Assembly (NCBI GenBank): GCA_963664585.2
Contig: CAXXEO010000020.1
Location: forward strand, 48,422 to 112,421
Direction: 5' to 3'
DNA from: G963664585 sp963664585
GTDB lineage: Bacteria > Bacillota > Clostridia > Oscillospirales > Ruminococcaceae
DNA: 64,000 nt
Positions 58,541 to 64,000 of the stretch are shown here, in pieces. The stretch's first letter is position 1, and every line of letters starts with the position of its first letter. The translations under genes were made by a program, and so were the position numbers. The notes under the pieces were generated by a model, which saw only the letters and a list, made by a program, of their open reading frames with translations, was not told the DNA's origin and did no database searches.

Positions 58541-60719
58541 TTTGACCCGAACCTTTAAGGTTTACAAAAGCGTTGTCCGGCGCTATCTGGGTTTGGGGAT
58601 GCTGTATGCCTTTTTAAGTTTAATCGCACTTCCGCTGCAGTATCTGCTCAATATGCTTTCCAGCAATCATATTATGCCAAAAGATGGGCTGATCGGACCC
58701 TCGTTGGCGTATAACGGAGTGTCCGTTTTCTTCTTCTTCTTACTGATGTTTATTATGCCACTGGTGCTCGGCTCAGCTATGACCGGATTCATGCAGCAAA
58801 AACGCTCGGTAGATGTGTATCACTCGCTTCCGGTGACCAGAAGCGAGCTTTTGACAGCGACGATCGCTGCCGCTGCAACGATTCTGTTTATACCACTGTT
58901 TTTCAGTTTCGCCCTTGTGGCGGTGATGGCGGCGGTTAATATAGGTTCGCTTGCGGTTATGCCTCTCGTTTATGAGGCGCTTTGTTGGGCTGCCTGTAGC
59001 TTTGCCATTTTTTCACTGTCTGTTTTCGCAGCAGTCAACGTCGGTACTGTCTTTGATGGCACGGTATTTGCCATAGCTCTTAACGGGATCCTGGCGGTCA
59101 TTGCCTTAATAAATACGGCATTGGCTTCCATCTTCCTCTTTGGCTATAACGCCAGCGAAAAAGCAATCATGTTCGCTCTCAAACTTTCCCCAATATCTGT
59201 GATTGCGGTAAGGCAGGCGCTGTACCGCAACAATATTGAAAACTATGCGAAAGAACTGGCCGAAAACAACTTGGTTTGCGTATTGTGGACCTTGGCCGCG
59301 CTTGCCATATGCGTGTGGTCTGTTGTTATTTATCAAAAGCGTAAAAGTGAAAGCGCAGAACAAGTTGGCAACTATGGTGCATTGTCAGTCTTTATTCGTG
59401 TCGCTGGTTACTATATTGTTTCTGTCGCGATGGGAATGATTTTCTTTGGTGTGCTGGACGGAGAAGAGGAAAATCCCTTTGTTCTCTTCACCATCGGCAG
59501 TCTGGTTGGCGTCCTTGTCGCCTATCTGGTCATTGAGGTTATCCTCAGCCGCGGACTGAAAACCATCATCAAGCGCTTACCCCTCTGTATCGCGGCGGCA
59601 CTGTTTATGGTGGCGATTTCCACAGGGCTTAGCGGTGATGGCTTCGGCTATGAAACCAAGCTCCCCGATCTGAATACGGTGGACTCGGTTACTATCAACT
59701 ACAACGGGCGCTATAAAGGTGCCGGCGGCTCCGTGGATACTGTGATCATAAAGGACTCTGCGGCCATCGCTTCGATTATTGAAGCGCAGCGTTCTATCAT
59801 AGAGACCAGAAATAAGCAAAATGCCGATGATAATGCCAGTTACTACCGCTATTCAAATATTACTCTATCCTATGCAATGGAAAATGGCTCGACCATGGAG
59901 AGAGCCTATCATAGCAGGATCCCCGACGGGGCAACCACTGCCCTTGCGAGTCTGGAGACCAACGACAACTTCATCGAGCAGGTACACCCTGTTTTCAGTC
60001 TGGACATATCAAAAATGCAGGGAATCAATATTATCGATATCCTGAATGAAAACACTACCTATAAGGTCTTAAGTTCAGAAGACAATGTCAGGCTGGTGGA
60101 GGCACTTAAGGCGGATCTGAAGGCGGCTACTTTCGAATCGATCGCGCATCCGGACGGCCCTGCCCTCGGATATATCCAAATTCTCTATGAGGACTCCAAT
60201 AAATCGATCACTGCTGAGCAAATTGAGCAAGCTAGCCAGGAGAAAAACTATCCGTCGTCAATCGAAAAGCTAAACAATCAGAAAAACGCTCAAACCTATG
60301 TACTCATAGACAAGGGATTTTCCAACACAATCAGTTTTCTAAAGGAAAAGGGTTTGTATGAGCTCATCATGGCGGATACAACCGGTATCACCTCAGCTAT
60401 GATTTTTAACGATTTACAGGATGTATCCTATTCTAGCAGTGTTGTATGGCAGAGCGATCCCGACAATTTTGAAAGAGTTTCTGCCTCCTATCCTAAAAAA
60501 AGCGTTGACGAAACCTATCTCTCCACGGATGACCCTGAATTGATTGTCTATCTTCTTAAAAATTCCGTGAGCAGCAGGCTGTATGATGAGAAAATGTGTA
60601 CCGTCGTCTTTAAAATGGCAGAGGATAAAGAAGGCTATGCGTACTTCTATATCCCTCTTGCCAAACTACCTGAGACCTTGAAAAGTCAAGCTGTCCAAGA
60701 AAAATATTTTCTTTATTGA
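58515..60719 (+). CDS. ABC transporter permease with large C-terminal domain
   Basis: 734 residues. About nine membrane helices up to residue ~370 (GMLYAFLSLIALPLQYLL, FFFFLLMFIMPLVLGSAM, TIAAAATILFIPLFFSFALV, and so on), with a conserved cytosolic segment MQQKRSVDVYHSLPVTRSEL after helix 2. The last ~350 residues are soluble and probably outside the membrane, rich in beta strands. Partner of the upstream ATPase; export of peptides or lipids, or sensing of wall-active compounds, are possible. ATG at 58515 follows GGAGG. A family A repeat begins directly after the stop codon. Confidence 0.82.
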   Translation: MTTIKSSFDLTRTFKVYKSVVRRYLGLGMLYAFLSLIALPLQYLLNMLSSNHIMPKDGLIGPSLAYNGVSVFFFFLLMFIMPLVLGSAMTGFMQQKRSVDVYHSLPVTRSELLTATIAAAATILFIPLFFSFALVAVMAAVNIGSLAVMPLVYEALCWAACSFAIFSLSVFAAVNVGTVFDGTVFAIALNGILAVIALINTALASIFLFGYNASEKAIMFALKLSPISVIAVRQALYRNNIENYAKELAENNLVCVLWTLAALAICVWSVVIYQKRKSESAEQVGNYGALSVFIRVAGYYIVSVAMGMIFFGVLDGEEENPFVLFTIGSLVGVLVAYLVIEVILSRGLKTIIKRLPLCIAAALFMVAISTGLSGDGFGYETKLPDLNTVDSVTINYNGRYKGAGGSVDTVIIKDSAAIASIIEAQRSIIETRNKQNADDNASYYRYSNITLSYAMENGSTMERAYHSRIPDGATTALASLETNDNFIEQVHPVFSLDISKMQGINIIDILNENTTYKVLSSEDNVRLVEALKADLKAATFESIAHPDGPALGYIQILYEDSNKSITAEQIEQASQEKNYPSSIEKLNNQKNAQTYVLIDKGFSNTISFLKEKGLYELIMADTTGITSAMIFNDLQDVSYSSSVVWQSDPDNFERVSASYPKKSVDETYLSTDDPELIVYLLKNSVSSRLYDEKMCTVVFKMAEDKEGYAYFYIPLAKLPETLKSQAVQEKYFLY

Positions 60720-60825
60720 TATAGCCAATTAACTTAAAAACTGGCTATATATAAAACGCCACTTTCTTCCTCCACCTTCGGCGGGGGAAGAAATCGTAAG
60801 CTTGTTTTCAAGTTAATCAACTATA
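60720..60825 (-). repeat. Palindromic element A9 (family A, reverse)
   Basis: 106 bp, first base immediately after the permease TGA. Core CTTCCTCCACC/GGCGGGGGAAG with two mismatches. Confidence 0.93.
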
Positions 60826-60879
60826 TGTGCAAATGACGAGACAAAATTCAGTGACATATGAATAGTTACCCCAAGCCAG

Positions 60880-60913
60880 AAATACCCGCTTGCTAAATGG
60901 CAAGCGGGTATTT
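60880..60913. terminator. Bidirectional terminator between permease and abrB-type gene
   Basis: Perfect 14-base arms AAATACCCGCTTGC and complement with a 6-base loop in a convergent gap. Confidence 0.85.
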
Positions 60914-60975
60914 CTATCAATTGAAAAACTTTCAGCATCGTAAGAGAGAGGGAAAAATAGAGGTGAGATTTAGCT

Positions 60976-62061
60976 TCAGACACCGAGAAAGTTGGCCAAC
61001 ATATTATATAGGATGGGAAAGACAGAAACAACAGCTATCATTCTGCCCAATTGCAGAATCGCAATCTGGGGTGAATCGCCTCCCATATCCATGGCGATCA
61101 GAGCCAGGTCGCTGATCCCGCCAGGCGAGGAGGCGAACATAGTAGTGGTAAAATCAATAGGACAGTTCTTCTTACTTGTTATCAAGAAGGTGACAATCGT
61201 GCAGGTGAGCAGGTAGGCAGCCATCATGATAACGGCGGGTAGGACAAGGGTTTTCAACTTCAGCACCACCATCATGTCTATTCCAACGCCGAGGACGGCC
61301 CCCGCGAACACTTGGGCGATCCGTTTGAAATACATGGGGAGAAAGGCCTTTCCGGTTTTGATATTGTAGGCCGCTACAGCAAACATGGCAAATGCGAGCG
61401 CACCAGCCGGAAACTTGACCCAGTTTCCAATCGTACCGCCAACAAAAGCGATAAGCAGAGTAATGATGATATCAAGCTCTCTGCCCTTGGCTGATGCTTT
61501 GACTTTAGGCATATTTGTCTCGGCATTTATTGAGTCAGTCCGTACCTTGTCAAACCTCGACTGCATATAACGAAAATACAGCGGAAAGAAGCCTACCACG
61601 GTCAACAGGCGTGTCAGCTGCATGATGGCTACGATGGACTGGTCTGCGCCCAAGCCTTCACTAATCATGGTTGTATCCATTACACCGCCCGGCGCAGAGG
61701 AAAGAAGAGCTGTGCGAAGAGTCATGCCGGATATGGCCGGTAGTATAAATCCCATGGTGATATTCATGATAAAGAGTGCGGTGACAATGATCAGAGTTGG
61801 CCTTATCAGAGATTTGATGTCACGGAGATTCTCTTTTTTGACGCCCAATCCAAGAAAGGTGCCCGCTATCATTTGTACGTATATCTTAGCCACGGAGGGC
61901 ATATAGACGATCCCTGTAAAAAGATTAAAAAACGCCACCCCAAACATGGCGCCCAGAAGAGCGCCGACCGGAAGCTTCAACTTTAAACCTATGTACCCTG
62001 ATATAGCGCTGACAACAATGGTTATCAGCAAATGGATCATAATCTCATTCAATTTCATCAC
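60976..62061 (-). CDS. AbrB family membrane transporter
   Basis: 361 residues in two related halves of about five helices each. Each half holds a PGG motif: ALLSSAPGGVMDTTMISEGLG (about 123) and MFASSPGGISDLALIAMDMG (about 310), plus repeated GLKLKLPVGALLGAM / WVKFPAGALAFAMF. This is the AbrB/ammonia-monooxygenase-like transporter family, unrelated to the AbrB regulator; the substrate is unsettled. Starts at GTG 62061 or ATG 62058; no clear ribosome site separates them. Confidence 0.88.
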   Translation of the reverse strand: MMKLNEIMIHLLITIVVSAISGYIGLKLKLPVGALLGAMFGVAFFNLFTGIVYMPSVAKIYVQMIAGTFLGLGVKKENLRDIKSLIRPTLIIVTALFIMNITMGFILPAISGMTLRTALLSSAPGGVMDTTMISEGLGADQSIVAIMQLTRLLTVVGFFPLYFRYMQSRFDKVRTDSINAETNMPKVKASAKGRELDIIITLLIAFVGGTIGNWVKFPAGALAFAMFAVAAYNIKTGKAFLPMYFKRIAQVFAGAVLGVGIDMMVVLKLKTLVLPAVIMMAAYLLTCTIVTFLITSKKNCPIDFTTTMFASSPGGISDLALIAMDMGGDSPQIAILQLGRMIAVVSVFPILYNMLANFLGV

Positions 62062-62293
62062 TTTCCAATCGCAGTATTATACTGAATCCTTATTAAACAT
62101 ATTTCTATCTTAATTCTCCCCAAGGAGGTGAGTAAATCAAAACTGGAAACATTTTAATTTGGGATCAGTATTCATTAACATGTTCTATCATAAGCCTATA
62201 TTGATTTTGTGTCAATAATTGTCCGAAAACAATCGTGACATAAATGATTCTAATTGATTTATTTACGTTTGCGTGAATATGGAAAGCCACTAA

Positions 62294-62323
62294 AAAACGT
62301 CACGCTGAAGAGCGTGACGTTTT
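62294..62323 (-). terminator. Terminator of cls
   Basis: Perfect 13-base arms AAAACGTCACGCT and complement, loop GAAG, about 90 bp past the cls stop on the minus strand. The rest of 62062-62411 shows AT-rich sequence without a gene. Confidence 0.88.
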
Positions 62324-62411
62324 GATAAAGCGGTACAAATTTTCAATGAAAATGCAGCTTTCTGTCTTCTAATTCACACGTTAGCGCTCTGTTAAAATAG
62401 AGGCGAAAGTA

Positions 62412-63944
62412 TTACATCAGGGGGGCAAACACCTTAAGAATAGCGATAAAAATACGCTTATACAAGGGTATATATAATGTGTCTTCGTATTTTACCGGTT
62501 GGCAAACCTGAATTGTCGTTAGGATATCGTCCTTGACCTTATCAGCCATAGAAGATAAATAGAAGGAGACACCGCACTCAAAATGGAGATAAAAGCTTCT
62601 GAAATCCATGTTGGTAGTGCCCACGATGGCGATTTTATCGTCACTGACAAACTGCTTTGAGTGAATGAACCCGGGTTTGTACTCGTATATTTTAACGCCG
62701 GATTCGATCAGTTGACGATAAAAGCTTTGTGAGATGATGTGAACATACCATTTATCAGGGATGTATGGGGTAATAATACGCACATCTACGCCACTTTGTG
62801 CTGCTGTGGTCAGGGCGGTCAGCATCTCATTGTCAAGTATCAGATAAGGTGTTGTCATATAGACATAGTCTGTGGCACGGCTGATCATTTGGATGTATGC
62901 ATTTTCCGCAACGTTATAGTGATCCAGGGGAGAATCACCAAATGGTTGTACAAACCCGTCGGACGGATAATTTTTAGTAGGGAAATAGTTTGAAAACTCA
63001 ATATTTTCGTCCATATTGGAGAAATTCCAAAGAGTTAAAAACATCAAGGTGAAATTCCAAACACCATCACCCTGCAGCATGACGGCGGTATCCTTCCAAT
63101 GACCGTGCATAATACTGAGATTAATGTATTCATCCGCAAGGTTGTTCCCACCGCAGAAGGCGGTATTGCCATCGATTACGCAAATTTTTCGGTGATCGCG
63201 GTAATTCATCGACATGTTCAAATGCGCTTTAAAAGGATTAAATACGGTCACCTTTATGCCGTAAGAGCGTAAAACCTCATCATATTTCGGCGGAAGGGTG
63301 CGAATACACCCAAGGTCGTCGTACATCAGCATGACCTCAACCCCATGCGCAGCTTTTTCTTTTAGAATTTCCAAAACTGAATTCCACATCACGCCTTGGC
63401 GAATGATGAAATACTCGAGCAGGATAAACCTCTCGGCTTTTTTAAGCTCCTCCACCATTTGATGAAATTTGGCATCTCCTTCTGAAAAGAACTCAACTTT
63501 CGTATTTTTCCAGATAGGAAAACCAGAAGTGCGCTTAATATAATCCGATTGTGTCAGAAGTTGCTTGTCCGCATGATAAAGCTCACTTTCAACGCCGGAA
63601 TCAAGGGTAATATCGATCAGAGTGGAATAATAATAATCGTCCAGACGATTTTTAAGGTTTTTCGGAAGACGCTTGTGACCCCAAAGCAGATAGAAAAGCC
63701 CTCCAACAACGGGTACTGTAAGAATAATCACGACCCATGGAATTTTGTAAGAGGGGTTGTCCCGCCCAGAAATAATAGCGACAACGACAAAGAGACTGAT
63801 GACCTGAAGTCCCAGGTAGATGAAAAAAGCTTGACGACTGACGAAAAGTATAACAGCGACCAAAAAAATGAACTGGAGTAATATTGAAAAGGAGATGATA
63901 AAAAGTCTGCTCATCAAAAAGCGAGTGATCCTTTTTAAATACAT
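62412..63944 (-). CDS. cls: Cardiolipin synthase
   Basis: 510 residues; joins two phosphatidylglycerols into cardiolipin at the membrane. Two N-terminal helices (about 12-34 and 38-58) and a third hydrophobic stretch (about 70-90) precede two phospholipase D domains. HKD motif 1: NYRDHRKICVIDGNTAFCGG (about 248); motif 2: FIHSKQFVSDDKIAIVGTTN (about 425). GGNN and NMDFRSF follow as in the family. Full length; single gene. Confidence 0.95.
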   Translation of the reverse strand: MYLKRITRFLMSRLFIISFSILLQFIFLVAVILFVSRQAFFIYLGLQVISLFVVVAIISGRDNPSYKIPWVVIILTVPVVGGLFYLLWGHKRLPKNLKNRLDDYYYSTLIDITLDSGVESELYHADKQLLTQSDYIKRTSGFPIWKNTKVEFFSEGDAKFHQMVEELKKAERFILLEYFIIRQGVMWNSVLEILKEKAAHGVEVMLMYDDLGCIRTLPPKYDEVLRSYGIKVTVFNPFKAHLNMSMNYRDHRKICVIDGNTAFCGGNNLADEYINLSIMHGHWKDTAVMLQGDGVWNFTLMFLTLWNFSNMDENIEFSNYFPTKNYPSDGFVQPFGDSPLDHYNVAENAYIQMISRATDYVYMTTPYLILDNEMLTALTTAAQSGVDVRIITPYIPDKWYVHIISQSFYRQLIESGVKIYEYKPGFIHSKQFVSDDKIAIVGTTNMDFRSFYLHFECGVSFYLSSMADKVKDDILTTIQVCQPVKYEDTLYIPLYKRIFIAILKVFAPLM

Positions 63945-63976
63945 AACGCTTCTCCTTTCATCAAAGTGTATTTTAT

Positions 63977-64000
63977 AGCAATTTCAAAAACAAAGTGGAA
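63977..64000. repeat. Possible start of a family B repeat at the window edge
   Basis: AGCAATTTCAAAAACAAAG resembles the left arm of copy B3; the rest lies outside the window. Confidence 0.25.

Overview
The window looks like a chromosomal segment of a low-to-mid GC anaerobic Firmicute, class Clostridia, most likely in or near the Oscillospirales. This rests on a T-box-controlled metG, strong GGAGG ribosome sites with frequent TTG and GTG starts, a gdpP-rplI-dnaB-tilS-hpt-ftsH block, ribonuclease J, a Zur/Znu zinc operon, NPxTG surface proteins, and pyruvate phosphate dikinase next to a PEP-domain pyruvate kinase. The taxonomic call is inference; no rRNA gene is present.

Layout. 1-5.2 kb: 5' end of ppdK (minus), a chorismate mutase-ACT gene with a long leader, an intact IS30-type element (2593-3645) inserted in an older repeat, a VOC protein and an IclR regulator. 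5.4-7.7 kb: a minus-strand catabolic-looking operon (MaoC-like, ketopantoate-reductase-like, VOC, type II dehydroquinase). 8.4-16.6 kb: accessory genes (aldo/keto reductase, FCD-GntR regulator with GTATAC operators, Asp/Glu racemase, rRNA methyltransferase, Nudix, TauE/SafE exporter, tandem HD/HD-GYP protein, a broken HicA-like toxin gene, tRNA-Leu). 17-19 kb: an SGNH hydrolase, DUF4358 lipoprotein and small membrane protein cluster. 19.2-23.6 kb: T-box metG, iscU-iscS and rnhA on the minus strand. 23.9-36.7 kb: a nucleotidyltransferase/phosphomannomutase fusion, RNase J with a Q-rich N-terminal repeat, and the gdpP to ftsH core block. 37-45 kb: a divergent type IIA topoisomerase pair, secG, rnr and a truncated XRE gene. 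45-49.7 kb: zur-znuA-znuC-znuB-lipoprotein and an MBL-fold hydrolase. 49.9-52.3 kb: tRNA-Val, a FAH-family hydrolase with a DapA-family lyase, and a transposase remnant. 52.4-57 kb: two paralogous secreted NPxTG proteins and pyruvate kinase. 57.2-64 kb: a YtrA-type GntR/ABC/permease operon, an AbrB-family transporter and cardiolipin synthase.

The most striking non-coding structure is a family of about 106-bp palindromic elements, nine copies here (eight near complete or moderately damaged, one cut by the IS30 element), all intergenic. Their two ends differ only by changes that become G.U pairs in RNA read from one strand, and the right end can also fold on itself, so one strand encodes two competing hairpins. 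A second, smaller family with AGCAATT ends and a CGCC/GGCG core occurs about three times, and many other gaps carry isolated GC-rich palindromes that often double as terminators. I saw no CRISPR array, prophage or obvious defence island.
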